Counted from the stretch's first letter, positions 50,167 through 60,402 are shown. The stretch: DNA of 64,000 nucleotides from Acinetobacter sp. Ac_5812 (GCF_013072695.1 NZ_LXUK01000008.1:248001-312000), one strand, 5' to 3'. Notes: generated by a model from the sequence alone, not told the origin. Translations and numbers: made by a program.

Positions 50167-51846
50167 TTAAGCTGGTTTACGTAAGTCTTTACGTAAGATT
50201 TTACCTACGTTTGACTTCGGTAATTCTTCCATAAACTCAACATAACGTGGGCACTTATAACCTGTTAGGTTTTGTTTTGCATAAGCAATAATTTCTTCAG
50301 TGGTTAAAGAAGGATCTTTTTTCACGATGAATAATTTTGGCACTTCACCTGATTTTTCATCTGGAACACCAATCGCAGCCACTTCCAATACTTTTGGATG
50401 TTTCGCAATCACTTCTTCAATTTCACTTGGATAAACGTTAAAACCAGATACCAAAATCATGTCTTTTTTACGGTCAACAATCTTCACATAACCACGTGAA
50501 TCCATCACACCGATATCACCGGTACGGAAGAAATTGTCAGCGGTCATCACTTTGGCTGTTTCATCTGCGCGGTTCCAATAGCCTTTCATGACTTGAGGAC
50601 CACGGATTGAAATTTCACCTTGTTCACCCAGTGCAACTTCTTTACCGTCATCATCCAAAATTGCAACTTCTGTTAATGGCAATGGAATACCAATGGTGCC
50701 ACTGAATTCAGTTGTTGCAGGTGGGTTCGCCGTTGCAACAGGTGAAGTCTCAGATAAGCCATAACCTTCGATAATAGTTGTACCTGTGATCTTTTTCCAT
50801 GCTGCCGCAGTTGAAGGCAATACCGCCATACCACCGCCCATTGCCATCTTCAGATTGCTATGGTCAAGTTGTTTGAATTCTTCATTGTTCACTAAAGCAT
50901 TAAACAAGGTGTTTACCGCTGGGAAGAATGAAGGTTGGTATTTACGTAATTCACCCACCACTGCTGGCAAGTCACGTGGGTTCGGAATCAAGATATTGGC
51001 TTGACCTTTGTACATACCGTAAAGCGCACATACCATGAACGCAAAGATATGATAAAGCGGCAATGCACAAACAATGCGATCACCTTTCGCGCTGTCAGAA
51101 GCACCAAACTTGCTTGAGAAAATTGCTTCACACTGAAGTAAATTTGCAACAAGGTTACGATGCGTCAATTCAGCCCCTTTAGAAACACCTGTTGTACCAC
51201 CTGTGTATTGGAGTACCGCAGTATCACTTAAGGTTAAGCTTGGACGCTTATAGTTGCTTGGATTGGCTTTGCTTAATGCAGCATTGAATTTGGTATGCCC
51301 AGGGATATTCCACGCTGGAATTTGCTTACGCACTTTACGTAACACAAAGTTGACCAAGGTACCTTTTAATGTACCCAACATGTCCCCCACAGAAGCCACC
51401 ACAACATGCTTCACAGGTGTTTTACCAATAATGCTTTGATAAACGCTGGCAAAGTTTTCAATGATTACCAACACTTCAGCACCAGAGTCATTCAATTGAT
51501 GCTCAAGCTCACGCGCTGTGTACAGTGGATTCACGTTTACAAGCACCAAACCTGCACGGAATACACCTAAAGCAACCACAGGGTATTGGAAAACGTTCGG
51601 CATCATCACCGCAACACGTGATCCTTTAGCTAGACCTAAGCTTTGTAAATAAGCAGCAAATTTACGGCTAGCGACTTCTAATTCATTAAACGTTAAAACT
51701 TTATCCATGAAGATAAAGGCATCACGTGAACCAAATTTTTGGAAATTGCGTTCAAAAATATCAACAAGTGAGGTGTTTTCAGCAGGCAGTTCAACTGTTT
51801 CTGGAATTCCTGTCTTTTGGTATTCAGCAAACCAAATCTTTTCCAT
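50167..51846 (-). CDS. fadD: Long-chain-fatty-acid--CoA ligase FadD
   Basis: AMP-forming acyl-CoA synthetase for fatty acid uptake and degradation. Signature motifs are LQYTGGTTGVSKGAELTHRNL, the adenylate-binding GYGLSETSP and the hinge-type FFRTGDIGVMDSRGY. The length is 559 residues. A 13-bp palindrome GTAACAACGTTAC at 51882-51894 lies 36 nt before the start and could be an operator. Confidence 0.95.
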   Translation of the reverse strand: MEKIWFAEYQKTGIPETVELPAENTSLVDIFERNFQKFGSRDAFIFMDKVLTFNELEVASRKFAAYLQSLGLAKGSRVAVMMPNVFQYPVVALGVFRAGLVLVNVNPLYTARELEHQLNDSGAEVLVIIENFASVYQSIIGKTPVKHVVVASVGDMLGTLKGTLVNFVLRKVRKQIPAWNIPGHTKFNAALSKANPSNYKRPSLTLSDTAVLQYTGGTTGVSKGAELTHRNLVANLLQCEAIFSSKFGASDSAKGDRIVCALPLYHIFAFMVCALYGMYKGQANILIPNPRDLPAVVGELRKYQPSFFPAVNTLFNALVNNEEFKQLDHSNLKMAMGGGMAVLPSTAAAWKKITGTTIIEGYGLSETSPVATANPPATTEFSGTIGIPLPLTEVAILDDDGKEVALGEQGEISIRGPQVMKGYWNRADETAKVMTADNFFRTGDIGVMDSRGYVKIVDRKKDMILVSGFNVYPSEIEEVIAKHPKVLEVAAIGVPDEKSGEVPKLFIVKKDPSLTTEEIIAYAKQNLTGYKCPRYVEFMEELPKSNVGKILRKDLRKPA

Positions 51847-51881
51847 AATGCCATTATCTCCGAGTGGTAATCCTTAAAAAT

Positions 51882-51894
51882 GTAACAACGTTAC
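51882..51894. promoter_or_regulatory. Possible operator upstream of fadD
   Basis: GTAAC-AAC-GTTAC palindrome in the fadD leader, compatible with a TetR-type repressor but not assignable. Confidence 0.35.
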
Positions 51895-52002
51895 GTCCAT
51901 GACAAAACATTTTTTTTAACTTTTTGAATTGCCCTGTCAATCTATTCAAACAATATGAATACATTGTCATATATAACGTATTTGTATCACAGAATACTAG
52001 CC

Positions 52003-54222
52003 TTATCTCTGAATGAAGAGTCTATTTGCTTTTTGATATCCGCGTGGTAAAAGTTGCCCCTTTGTTGCTCTTTTTCCTAGATATTTTTGGAGATCGTCCC
52101 CTTTCAGTTTTAGATGCTGTTGTCCTGCAGCGACTTGGATTATTTCATCTAAACTCAGGGTTGTCATGGATAAAATTTGCTCTTTTTCATCAAGTTGTAT
52201 CAACTTGTTACCTTTACCTTTATTCAAAACAGGAAGTTCTGCTAAATCAATAATCAGTAAGCGCCCTGATGAACTGAGAATTGCAACATGGCTTGCTTGC
52301 TGAATTGGCAGCAATGGCAAAGCCGTTCCCTGATCTGCAACCGTCAAGAACGCCTTACCAGCTTTGGCATTGGTATCCAATTGTGCAGCTTGGGTTTTAA
52401 AACCATAACCTTTAGAACTGACCGCAAGTAATTCACTATTATCGTCATCAATAAAGACTTGAATAAATGAAACCCCACTGGCTGGAGATAGTTTTGAACT
52501 GAGCGGTTCTCCTAAGCCACGCGCCGAAGGTAAGCTGCTAATTGGCAAGGCATAACTACGCCCTGTTTCATCCAAGAAGTACACCCGCTGATTGGTCTTA
52601 CCCACAGCATGACTTAAATATTGGTCCCCTGCTCGGAAGTTGAGATTAGCGGCATCTACTTCCGCACCTTTGGCCGCGCGGACCCAACCTGCTTCCGACA
52701 ACACCACAGTCACTGCTTCAGCTGGCATTAAATCTTGTTCTTTAATCTGTACCGCATCTGCACGGGCAACGATTGGTGAACGGCGATCATCACCAAATTT
52801 TTTCGCGTCTTCTTTTAACTCGCCGATAATCAAATTTTTCAATGATTCAGGATTTGCCAATTGCTCACGAATGATAGCAGCCTTGGCTTCCAGTTCTTCT
52901 TGCTCACGGCGAATTTCCATTTCTTCAAGCTTAGCCAAATGACGAAGTTTGAGTTCTAGAATCGCTTCCGCTTGAATTTCATCAATACCAAAATGCTGCA
53001 TCAATACAGGTTTTGGCTGGTCTTCTTCACGAATAATCCGAATCACGGTATCAATATCCAAGTAGGCAATTAAAAGACCTGCCAAGATATGTAAACGCTT
53101 TTCAATTTTGGTTAAATGGTATTGCAAACGACGCGTCACCGTTTGCTTACGAATCTCAATCCATTCGAGAAGAATACGGCGAATCGATTTCACCTGTGGT
53201 CGACCGTCGGCTCCTATCATGTTCAGATTGACACGATAGCTAGATTCTAAATCCGTGGTTGCAAACAAGTGACTCATCACCGTTTCTGCATCGACACGGT
53301 TAGAACGAAGTACAATCACCAAACGCGTTGGATTGCGATGATCAGATTCATCACGAATATCAGCAACCAAAGGCAACTTCTTGGCAATCATTTGATCAGC
53401 AATTTGAGTCACAACCTTTGAACCAGAAACCTGATACGGCAATTCGCTAATCACGATTTCATTTTTCTCGACCGTATACACCGCGCGAACACGGTAACTA
53501 CCACGGCCTGTGGTTTGGATTTTCAGTAATTCTTCAGGCGGAGTAATAATCTCGGCTTTGGTCGGTAAATCTGGTGCAGGAATATACTCTGCTAATTTTT
53601 CATCGGTGGTTTCAGGGTTACGAATCAGCGCAATCGTGCCCTTCACCACTTCACGTAAATTGTGTGGCGGGATATCGGTCGCCATCCCCACCGCAATCCC
53701 AGTTGTACCATTCAACAGAATATTGGGAATACGTGCAGGTAAGGTGATGGGTTCTTTCATGGAACCATCAAAGTTATCCTGCCATTCGCTGGTACCCTGT
53801 CCGAGTTCGCTCAGCAATAACTCACTATAAGCCGATAGTTTGGCTTCGGTATAACGCATGGCTGCAAATGATTTTGGATCATCGGGTGAACCCCAGTTGC
53901 CCTGACCTTCCACCAATGGGTAACGATAGCTAAATGGTTGTGCCATCAATACCATCGCTTCATAACAGGCTGAGTCACCATGTGGATGGTATTTACCGAG
54001 TACGTCACCGACGGTACGTGCCGACTTTTTCGGTTTACCTGTCGATTTCAAGCCCAGCTCGCTCATCGCATAGACAATACGGCGCTGTACAGGTTTTAAA
54101 CCATCACTGATATGGGGCAATGCACGATCCATAATCACGTACATGGCATAGTTCAAGTAAGCCTGCTCAGTGAATTCGGCTACGGAACGGTTTTCTGTTG
54201 CATGATGTGCAAGGCTGGTCAT
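52003..54222 (-). CDS. parC: DNA topoisomerase IV subunit A
   Basis: Breakage-reunion subunit that decatenates daughter chromosomes. The winged-helix/tower region carries the catalytic Tyr after [10 protein letters not shown]. The quinolone determining region [12 protein letters not shown] has Ser84 and Glu88, the residues usually changed in resistant strains, so this allele is wild type there. The C-terminal half has the degenerate GyrA-like pinwheel repeats. 739 residues. Confidence 0.97.
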   Translation of the reverse strand: MTSLAHHATENRSVAEFTEQAYLNYAMYVIMDRALPHISDGLKPVQRRIVYAMSELGLKSTGKPKKSARTVGDVLGKYHPHGDSACYEAMVLMAQPFSYRYPLVEGQGNWGSPDDPKSFAAMRYTEAKLSAYSELLLSELGQGTSEWQDNFDGSMKEPITLPARIPNILLNGTTGIAVGMATDIPPHNLREVVKGTIALIRNPETTDEKLAEYIPAPDLPTKAEIITPPEELLKIQTTGRGSYRVRAVYTVEKNEIVISELPYQVSGSKVVTQIADQMIAKKLPLVADIRDESDHRNPTRLVIVLRSNRVDAETVMSHLFATTDLESSYRVNLNMIGADGRPQVKSIRRILLEWIEIRKQTVTRRLQYHLTKIEKRLHILAGLLIAYLDIDTVIRIIREEDQPKPVLMQHFGIDEIQAEAILELKLRHLAKLEEMEIRREQEELEAKAAIIREQLANPESLKNLIIGELKEDAKKFGDDRRSPIVARADAVQIKEQDLMPAEAVTVVLSEAGWVRAAKGAEVDAANLNFRAGDQYLSHAVGKTNQRVYFLDETGRSYALPISSLPSARGLGEPLSSKLSPASGVSFIQVFIDDDNSELLAVSSKGYGFKTQAAQLDTNAKAGKAFLTVADQGTALPLLPIQQASHVAILSSSGRLLIIDLAELPVLNKGKGNKLIQLDEKEQILSMTTLSLDEIIQVAAGQQHLKLKGDDLQKYLGKRATKGQLLPRGYQKANRLFIQR

Positions 54223-54499
54223 TTCAGCGAGTCATCCAAAATCATTTATTATCGTCAATATTTTGTATGCTATGTGGATGCAGGCGTTGTGACAAGCCCT
54301 TGTTGTTGTTTAAACGTCAAATGGTGTCTTGTTGGTTAAGGCATAACTTCTTTTCTAGACATTCTGTAGTTCCACTCCTACGCCACCTTTGTATATAAAA
54401 AGTAAAAAATATTAACAAAGCCATGAACCCCAACTATTATTAAGAATAATTTAATTATTTTTTTATATTAAATTTAAAAAAAAGAACAGGAATCAAAAA
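54223..54499. other. Divergent upstream region of parC and the PAAR module
   Basis: 277 nt without a gene. The last 80 nt are very AT-rich, with poly-A/T tracts and an AGGA site just before the PAAR ATG. The base composition changes sharply here, marking the left edge of the accessory segment. Confidence 0.55.
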
Positions 54500-55006
54500 A
54501 TGAGAGCATTTGGAGTTAATGGATCAACGACAAATCATGGTGGTTTTGTACAAGCAACACAACAAAGGAGTTCCTTCAATGGACAATTATTTTTAAGGGC
54601 TGGGGATGGCTTTTTTTGTCCACGTTGCAAATGCTGGTCAACCTTATTAAAAAGTAATGACCATGTCATCTTTGATGGTATCGCGGTTGCCTTTGTGGGT
54701 GATTTATTTTCCTGTGGCGCTTCTTTACAACCCAAACAAAGTCATGTCATTGGCGATGCAGGCGGCGCACCATGCCCATCAGCATTTCGAGCAGAATCCT
54801 CACAACGCTACTCTGGTCAATTTCAACTCATCAATGAAGATGATCAACAACCACTTGCCCATGTGAAATATGTCATTGAACTTGCAAGTGGTGAAAAAAT
54901 CCAAGGGACAACCGATGCTTCAGGCCATACGCATAAATTAAATGAAAAAGAACAAGCTGAAGGAATCAGCATAAGAATAGAAGAGTCTGATGATCATGGT
55001 TACTAA
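54500..55006 (+). CDS. PAAR-domain protein, type VI secretion spike tip
   Basis: 168 residues. The PAAR domain spans about residues 1-95: a GGFVQAT start, FCPRCKC and SCG cysteines and a repeated GDL-type turn GIAVAFVGDLFSCGA. PAAR proteins cap the VgrG spike and carry effectors. A C-terminal extension (about 105-165) contains PLAHVKYVIELASGEKIQG, common in T6SS adaptor or effector-linked PAAR proteins. The stop codon overlaps the next gene by 11-17 nt, so the cargo is translationally coupled. No other T6SS genes are nearby, so this is an orphan spike module. Confidence 0.85.
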   Translation: MRAFGVNGSTTNHGGFVQATQQRSSFNGQLFLRAGDGFFCPRCKCWSTLLKSNDHVIFDGIAVAFVGDLFSCGASLQPKQSHVIGDAGGAPCPSAFRAESSQRYSGQFQLINEDDQQPLAHVKYVIELASGEKIQGTTDASGHTHKLNEKEQAEGISIRIEESDDHGY

Positions 55007-55757
55007 AAACGAATATCGCACAACGACCAAACAAAATGCTCAAGTTGAACAGGTCAAAATGAATTTGCCTGTTCGTCTAGTTCTATATGGTGGTGCAAAA
55101 TCTTTAGCTGACAATGGGGCTTTTTTCCATGCATCCAAAAATGTGGTTAAAGACTATAAAAATGATTTACCTGTTAAATCTTATTTTATCTCTCAAGGAA
55201 TAAAACAGCTGATTGATACAATAAATGCGCAAAAAGAAAACTCTATCCAATCCCTAGATATTTTTGGACATGGTTCAGAAGAAGGGCTTTATACGGTAAT
55301 AGGTGCATCTTTGCATAAAAATATAACAAAAAAAGAAGTTGATTCTCAAAATCTAGAATCGAATCTGTATAACAATATCAGGACTAAAATAAATTATTGG
55401 AGACCATACGGTTCCAACAATTGGGCTAACTCATACACAATTTCAGATATTAATTTTAAAGTGTTTACTAATGAATCAAAAATAGAAATACATGGCTGCC
55501 ATACTGCTTTCGATCGTCGAAGTGATACGCTTTCTGCTTTGCTATCAATCGCTTTATTTAAGGCGGGTAAAAGTAAAAGTGTGGTAATTGGTCATTCCGA
55601 CTTTGCCAATCCCAATCGTGGTGGAACTAAAGAAATTGCCAAGCAAGATTACCGACATGAGGAACGGGTGATCTATAATAACGGCAAAGTTATTGCAAAG
55701 ACACGTATGGAGGGAAGAATATCACCCTCATTTATCAAAAAAGCTTTAGGTGAATAA
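54990..55757 (+). CDS. Predicted T6SS effector with HG/GC dyad motifs (putative clan CD cysteine peptidase-like)
   Basis: 255 residues. A beta-strand ending in LDIFGHGSEEG (His94-Gly95) and a second strand ending in KIEIHGCHTAFD (Gly169-Cys170) recall the His/Cys pair of clan CD peptidases (C80, DUF4347, CHAT). The fold is not proven. It has no signal peptide or membrane helix. It overlaps the PAAR gene and abuts a predicted immunity gene (TAA followed by ATG). The start is one of two in-frame ATGs (54990 or 54996). The order PAAR-effector-immunity is diagnostic for T6SS cargo; the activity itself is inferred. Confidence 0.65.
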   Translation: MIMVTKNEYRTTTKQNAQVEQVKMNLPVRLVLYGGAKSLADNGAFFHASKNVVKDYKNDLPVKSYFISQGIKQLIDTINAQKENSIQSLDIFGHGSEEGLYTVIGASLHKNITKKEVDSQNLESNLYNNIRTKINYWRPYGSNNWANSYTISDINFKVFTNESKIEIHGCHTAFDRRSDTLSALLSIALFKAGKSKSVVIGHSDFANPNRGGTKEIAKQDYRHEERVIYNNGKVIAKTRMEGRISPSFIKKALGE

Positions 55758-56108
55758 ATGGAAGATTATAACTATTGGATAACTGTTTACGCTGCCGTCT
55801 TTACGATACTCATTGCTTCCTTAAGTGTTAACTCTCTTTTTTTCATAAAAGATAAAGTGAATAAAATTCTATTCTTCTTCGTTTTTTCTGGTCTATATTC
55901 TTTTATTTTAACTTACATTTTTCAAAAAGCCTATATTGATTACACCCAGCAAGAACTTCTATCTAAATTCATTTACACTGGATACAAAAAAAATTTTTTT
56001 TACGGGTCCATATATAGCATTTTCTCAATTGCAATTTTAATAATAATTATATTAAGAAACTTTTTAACAAAGAATACTACATTGAATTTTAAAAAAAGAA
56101 ATAGGTAA
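55758..56108 (+). CDS. Predicted immunity protein 1, three-helix membrane protein
   Basis: 116 residues with helices at about residues 7-29, 36-60 and 79-103, and a polar loop with YTQQELLSKFIYTGYKK. The ATG directly follows the effector TAA. The AT content is very high. It is a close paralogue of the next gene, sharing MEDYNYWITVYA and IKDKVNKIL, which fits an immunity gene duplicated in tandem. A membrane location suggests the effector acts at the membrane or in the periplasm. Function is inferred from position only. Confidence 0.65.
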   Translation: MEDYNYWITVYAAVFTILIASLSVNSLFFIKDKVNKILFFFVFSGLYSFILTYIFQKAYIDYTQQELLSKFIYTGYKKNFFYGSIYSIFSIAILIIIILRNFLTKNTTLNFKKRNR

Positions 56109-56112
56109 TAAA

Positions 56113-56448
56113 ATGGAAGATTATAATTATTGGATAACTGTTTATGCTGTCATCTTTACGATACTCATTGCTTCCTTAAGTTTGAACTCTATTTTTCTCA
56201 TAAAAGATAAAGTGAATAAAATTCTATCATTTTTTGTTTTCTCTGGTTTATACGCCTTAATTATAAGTTATTTTTTTGAAAAAGCTTCTATTGGCTATAC
56301 TCAGCAAGAACTATTACCAATGTTTATCTATAAGGGTTATAAATCACATCTTTTTTATGGAGGAATATACTTTTTATTTTCAGTAGTTATATTTATTATT
56401 CTTATTATTAGAATAACATTAACTAGAAATAAAAATAAAATTCATTAA
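56113..56448 (+). CDS. Predicted immunity protein 2, paralogue of the preceding gene
   Basis: 111 residues, the same three helices. The first ~115 nt are almost the same as in the preceding gene, while the C-terminal third differs more (KGYKSHLFYGG against TGYKKNFFYGS). The gap is 4 nt. Duplication followed by divergence may widen protection against effector variants. After it, 56449-56627 holds no recognisable gene. Confidence 0.65.
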   Translation: MEDYNYWITVYAVIFTILIASLSLNSIFLIKDKVNKILSFFVFSGLYALIISYFFEKASIGYTQQELLPMFIYKGYKSHLFYGGIYFLFSVVIFIILIIRITLTRNKNKIH

Positions 56449-56627
56449 TAATTTAAAAGCATGGTAATTGGGCATTACCACCTCTCCAATACAAATCTGG
56501 AGATTTTTCATTGAAATGAATATCAAAGGGTACGTAACCATCAATTTCGATCGAATGAGACTAATAAGTACCTATAGTAATTCTTTTTAACATCTAAGAC
56601 TTCATAAACCAGAGTGAATGAGATGTA

Positions 56628-57236
56628 TCATAAATTGCCATAAACTACGATATATTTAGCACGCTTTAACTGGTCACGCCACCAACTGATTAAAGCTTTT
56701 AAAAATTTTTCTATCGCTAAATTATTTGCAGGAATTTTTAGCATCTCATTGAAGATAAGGGTACATGTATGATGATCTAGGTAGTTGTATCCACATATAT
56801 CAAAATTGTTTCCCGACAAAGTATTGCCCAATTGGTCTACAGAACAAGCGACTCTAAAAGTATCTAAAATATAATCAAAATCATGCACTGGAATAAAAAT
56901 ATCATTTGAACTGGTTTTATGACTTTCAGATTCAGCCCAAAGAATAAAACCTATTTCATTCTTGGTTTTTTGTTGATTTTCACGTGTTGTAAGGAGCATC
57001 ACTTGTGACTGGATTTTTTTAATCGCCTTTTCAACATCGAAATTACAACATTGATAGATATCTTGGGCGACCGAGATTTGACATTCAGTGGCTTGAATCA
57101 CTTTTTCAATATTATCTTGATGAAAATTAATTATTGCGGCAGATACATCATTTTGGTTTTCTTTTAAAAGTTTTATCGCGTATGTAAGTGGGATAGAGAG
57201 TTCTTTTCTTATCTGCTCAATTTTCTCTCTATCCAT
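56628..57236 (-). CDS. Unknown protein with UBA-like helices
   Basis: 202 residues. The N-terminus EKIEQIRKELSIPLTYAIKL followed by NDVSAAIINFH resembles the EF-Ts-type UBA three-helix domain, and a second unit IEKVIQATECQISVAQD...FDVEKAIKKI looks similar. The rest is unassigned, with an aromatic end YIVVYGNL. The ATG at 57236 has GAG 7 nt upstream; an earlier start at 57254 would overlap the TRIC gene. It is AT-rich and ends near the immunity genes on the opposite strand. It may belong to the accessory segment. Function unknown. Confidence 0.55.
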   Translation of the reverse strand: MDREKIEQIRKELSIPLTYAIKLLKENQNDVSAAIINFHQDNIEKVIQATECQISVAQDIYQCCNFDVEKAIKKIQSQVMLLTTRENQQKTKNEIGFILWAESESHKTSSNDIFIPVHDFDYILDTFRVACSVDQLGNTLSGNNFDICGYNYLDHHTCTLIFNEMLKIPANNLAIEKFLKALISWWRDQLKRAKYIVVYGNL

Positions 57237-57243
57237 TTTAATC

Positions 57244-57888
57244 TCAATGCTCATCTGTGGAAGAAGCAGACTCGGCATCATCTTCTTTATAGATAAATTT
57301 CGGCATTTCCAGACCAAAATAAATCGCAATCAAACGAAGCGTAAAGCCAAAGACCAAGGTGAAAATCACAGTAAGATCGTGTGGCAAGCCAACTTCCAAA
57401 CAGACCCAATAACAAATCACGGCGACAAAGGAAATACTGGCATACAACTCACGGCGGAACACCAACGGTACGTCATTACACAAGATATCACGCAGAATAC
57501 CGCCCGACACCCCAGTGAGCACCCCTGCTACCGCAGACACCACAAAACCATGTCCCATCGACAAAGCAATCTGACAACCAATAATGGTAAAGCCGATTAA
57601 GCCCAAGGCATCTAGAACCAAGAAGATATTGCGCAGATGGCGCATCCATTTGGCAATAATAATGGTGACGAAGGCTGCAATACAGGTCAGCACCAAATAT
57701 TCAGGATGTTTGACCCAGGTTAAAGGATAATGTCCGAGTAGCACATCACGTACCGAGCCACCGCCCAATGCCGTGACACAGGCAATCAGTACCACACCAA
57801 ACCAGTCCATACTGCGTCGACCTGCGGACAATGCGCCTGTCATCGCTTCCGCAGTAATGGCAATAATATAAATCACGGTGAGTAACAT
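57244..57888 (-). CDS. TRIC-type cation channel family protein (UPF0126/YicG)
   Basis: 214 residues, seven hydrophobic helices in an inverted repeat. The family repeat motif GG(S/I)x(R)D is visible twice: TALGGGSVRDVLLGHYP and GVSGGILRDILCNDVPLVFR. Homologues form trimeric cation channels; physiological role in bacteria unclear. The downstream UBA-like gene starts 8 nt after its stop. Confidence 0.9.
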   Translation of the reverse strand: MLLTVIYIIAITAEAMTGALSAGRRSMDWFGVVLIACVTALGGGSVRDVLLGHYPLTWVKHPEYLVLTCIAAFVTIIIAKWMRHLRNIFLVLDALGLIGFTIIGCQIALSMGHGFVVSAVAGVLTGVSGGILRDILCNDVPLVFRRELYASISFVAVICYWVCLEVGLPHDLTVIFTLVFGFTLRLIAIYFGLEMPKFIYKEDDAESASSTDEH

Positions 57889-57940
57889 CTGCCTACATCC
57901 CTAAATCAGGCGTAAAAGTGTGCGCTATTCTAAGACAAAC

Positions 57941-58411
57941 TTAGATGAATTGTGCACAACATTGCTTAAATTTTTTCCCCGAGCCACAAACACAGGGTTG
58001 TTTCATGGTGATTTTCATGTCCAGAGTCGGGTCAAGGAAATACCACTGCTGTTGGTGTAATACAAAATGTGAAATTTCATGATGAATATGAGCTTGTGTA
58101 CCATCATGATAATGTGCCTTAAATTCAACCAGCGCATGGGTTTTGTCTAGCTTGGGCTGATGCTGCACCACGTCCAGTTTGAGCCATTGGTTCGATTGAC
58201 TCCAGTCAGCAATCGCTGCCCGATCTAAAGTGCTTTGTTGGCCCAAGGCTGTCGTTTGCAAAATATAGTCAATCTGCTTCAAAGCAAAAGCACTATAACG
58301 CGAGCGCATCAATTGCTCTGCAGTTTGAGCAACTTGCTGTTTTAAGTGCAAAGGCTGACAGCACGCAGCATATTGCCCTTGTCCACATGGACAATTTTGT
58401 GATGATGTCAT
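57941..58411 (-). CDS. YchJ-family protein with SEC-C motif
   Basis: 156 residues. Zinc-binding SEC-C signatures at both ends: CPCGQGQYAACCQP at the N-terminus and CVCGSGKKFKQCC at the C-terminus. The middle matches UPF0225/YchJ (AEQLMRSRYSAFAL, YHDGTQ...HHEISHF). The role is unknown; SEC-C proteins are often linked to protein quality control. The ATG at 58411 is preferred to an upstream TTG. Confidence 0.9.
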   Translation of the reverse strand: MTSSQNCPCGQGQYAACCQPLHLKQQVAQTAEQLMRSRYSAFALKQIDYILQTTALGQQSTLDRAAIADWSQSNQWLKLDVVQHQPKLDKTHALVEFKAHYHDGTQAHIHHEISHFVLHQQQWYFLDPTLDMKITMKQPCVCGSGKKFKQCCAQFI

Positions 58412-58492
58412 TTCCAATTCTCAAATAAAAATAGCCCTGAGAAAAACCTTGTATCACAAGGCCAAACTCAAAGGCTATTTGCTCAAACTTAA

Positions 58493-60076
58493 TTATTTCT
58501 CGGTCGTCTTCTCTTTCGCAATAATGCGCACTTTTTCAATTTTGTGCCCATCCATTGTCACCACCTCAAAACGATAACCATCCACTTCAATCATGTCACC
58601 ATTTTCAGGTAAACGACCTAGATGGAATAAGATATAGCCCGACAAAGTAGAGTATTCTTCGCTTTCATCGACCAAATCTTTGCCCAATAACAAAGAAACA
58701 TGACGAATATCGGTTGAACCTTCTAACAACATCGAACCATCATCTAGACTTTCTGCAGTTGCTTCCAATTCATCTTCATCAGGGAATTCACCCGCAATCG
58801 CTTCTAACATATCAATTGGAGTAGCTATCCCTTCAATCGAACCATATTCGTTCAGGACAATCGCCATTTGCAGCGGTGCTTGACGTAACTGTTCCATCAC
58901 CATCAGCACTTGCGCATTTTCATGCACGATCACAGGCTCGCGTAAGTGTTTACTGAAATCAATGGCACCTGTTTCGATGTATTCATTTAATACTTTATGG
59001 GTGAGAACAATCCCTTCGATATTGTCTAACTCACCACGGGCAATGATCAAACGCGAATGGGTCATTGCCATTAAACGTTCTTTTAACTCAGCGGGGTCAT
59101 CATCCAAGTCTAACCATTCCAACTCGGGACGTGGTGTCATTACTGACTTAACTGGACGCTCAGATAAACCCAACACCCCTTGAACCAAGACACTATGATA
59201 TACCCCATTGTCTTCATCAAAGACTTCTTTGGCGTAGGCCTGTGTCGCTAACACATCTTCAGCTTCTTTGTTTTGACCTTCGTTACCATTGCTCTTATTA
59301 CCGAGCATACGCAGTACCGCAGAAGCAGTGCGGTAACGTAAATCAGTGGTGGTGACCAATTTCTCTTGGTTACGACGCATGGTTTGGTTGACCATTTCCA
59401 CCAACACCGAGAAACCAATCGCAGCGTATAAATAACCTTTCGGAATATGGAAACCGAAGCCTTCAACCACCAATGAGAAACCAATCATCATCAGGAAGCC
59501 AAGACACAAGATCACCACGGTTGGATGCTTATTCACGAAATCCATCAATGGGCGTGAAGCCAGCAACATGATACCAATCGCAATCGTTACCGCGATCATC
59601 ATCACTGAAAGCTCTTTCACCATCCCCACTGCAGTGATCACACTGTCAAGCGAGAATACCGCATCAAGGACCACGATCTGCACCACCACCATCCAGAACA
59701 CGGCATGCACTGGATTTTCTTCTTTATGTGCTTGTGTACCTTCAATCCGCTCATGCAGTTCCATGGTGCCCTTAAACAATAAGAACACACCACCAAACAG
59801 CAGAATCAAATCACGTCCAGAGAACGGATGATCAAAAATATGGAACAGCGGTGTAGTTAATGTCACCACCCATGCGATCGAAGCAAGCAAGATCAAACGC
59901 ATTAACAGGGCGAGAATCAAACCAATTTTACGCGCAGCATTACGTTGTTCTGGTGGTAATTTTTCTGCCAAAATTGCAATAAAAACAAGGTTATCAATAC
60001 CCAGTACAATTTCAAGCACCACCAATGTGGCTAAACCAACCCATGCAGCTGGATCTGACATCCATTCCAGAATCAT
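58493..60076 (-). CDS. TerC family membrane protein with CBS pair and CorC domain
   Basis: 527 residues. Residues 1-240 hold the TerC/YegH helices with conserved acidic motifs [11 protein letters not shown] and [16 protein letters not shown]. Two CBS domains span about 300-420, and a CorC/HlyC-associated domain is at the end. It resembles E. coli YoaE/YegH; TerC-type proteins export Mn2+ or other divalent metals. The upstream region shows no Mn riboswitch. GAGGAG ribosome site before the ATG. Confidence 0.9.
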   Translation of the reverse strand: MILEWMSDPAAWVGLATLVVLEIVLGIDNLVFIAILAEKLPPEQRNAARKIGLILALLMRLILLASIAWVVTLTTPLFHIFDHPFSGRDLILLFGGVFLLFKGTMELHERIEGTQAHKEENPVHAVFWMVVVQIVVLDAVFSLDSVITAVGMVKELSVMMIAVTIAIGIMLLASRPLMDFVNKHPTVVILCLGFLMMIGFSLVVEGFGFHIPKGYLYAAIGFSVLVEMVNQTMRRNQEKLVTTTDLRYRTASAVLRMLGNKSNGNEGQNKEAEDVLATQAYAKEVFDEDNGVYHSVLVQGVLGLSERPVKSVMTPRPELEWLDLDDDPAELKERLMAMTHSRLIIARGELDNIEGIVLTHKVLNEYIETGAIDFSKHLREPVIVHENAQVLMVMEQLRQAPLQMAIVLNEYGSIEGIATPIDMLEAIAGEFPDEDELEATAESLDDGSMLLEGSTDIRHVSLLLGKDLVDESEEYSTLSGYILFHLGRLPENGDMIEVDGYRFEVVTMDGHKIEKVRIIAKEKTTEK

Positions 60077-60402
60077 TGAGGTGACTCCTCTGCAAAATCA
60101 GCAATATTGTTATGAAGTTGAGATTTTAAAAGGTCGGCACAAACAGCCAAAACATTTTTTTTAGGAAATAAGAACAATGCGGAGCGACAACAACCACTAC
60201 TCATAGAGGTACATAAATTAATAAAAGGATTTTTAGTATAGGCAAGATTTCAGTGAAATTCATCTTTTTTTGTGTTGAGGATGTTTTCAAATTCTTTCGA
60301 GGCGCAACAAAAGTACATTGTATGTAAAATGTGCATAAAACTGTCACAAACCTGATTTAGCCTAGACAAGCACAGCGAAAATGATAAGGTAAAAATAAAC
60401 GA
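60077..60402. other. Divergent region between the TerC gene and the LOG gene
   Basis: 326 nt without a gene. It must hold the promoters of both. A small palindrome TACAT-TGT-ATGTA lies at 60314-60326. No riboswitch pattern (in particular no yybP-ykoY) was seen. Confidence 0.55.

Noticed and set aside
60077..60250. Possible Mn riboswitch (yybP-ykoY) upstream of the TerC gene
   Set aside because: Expected conserved segments are absent in either orientation.
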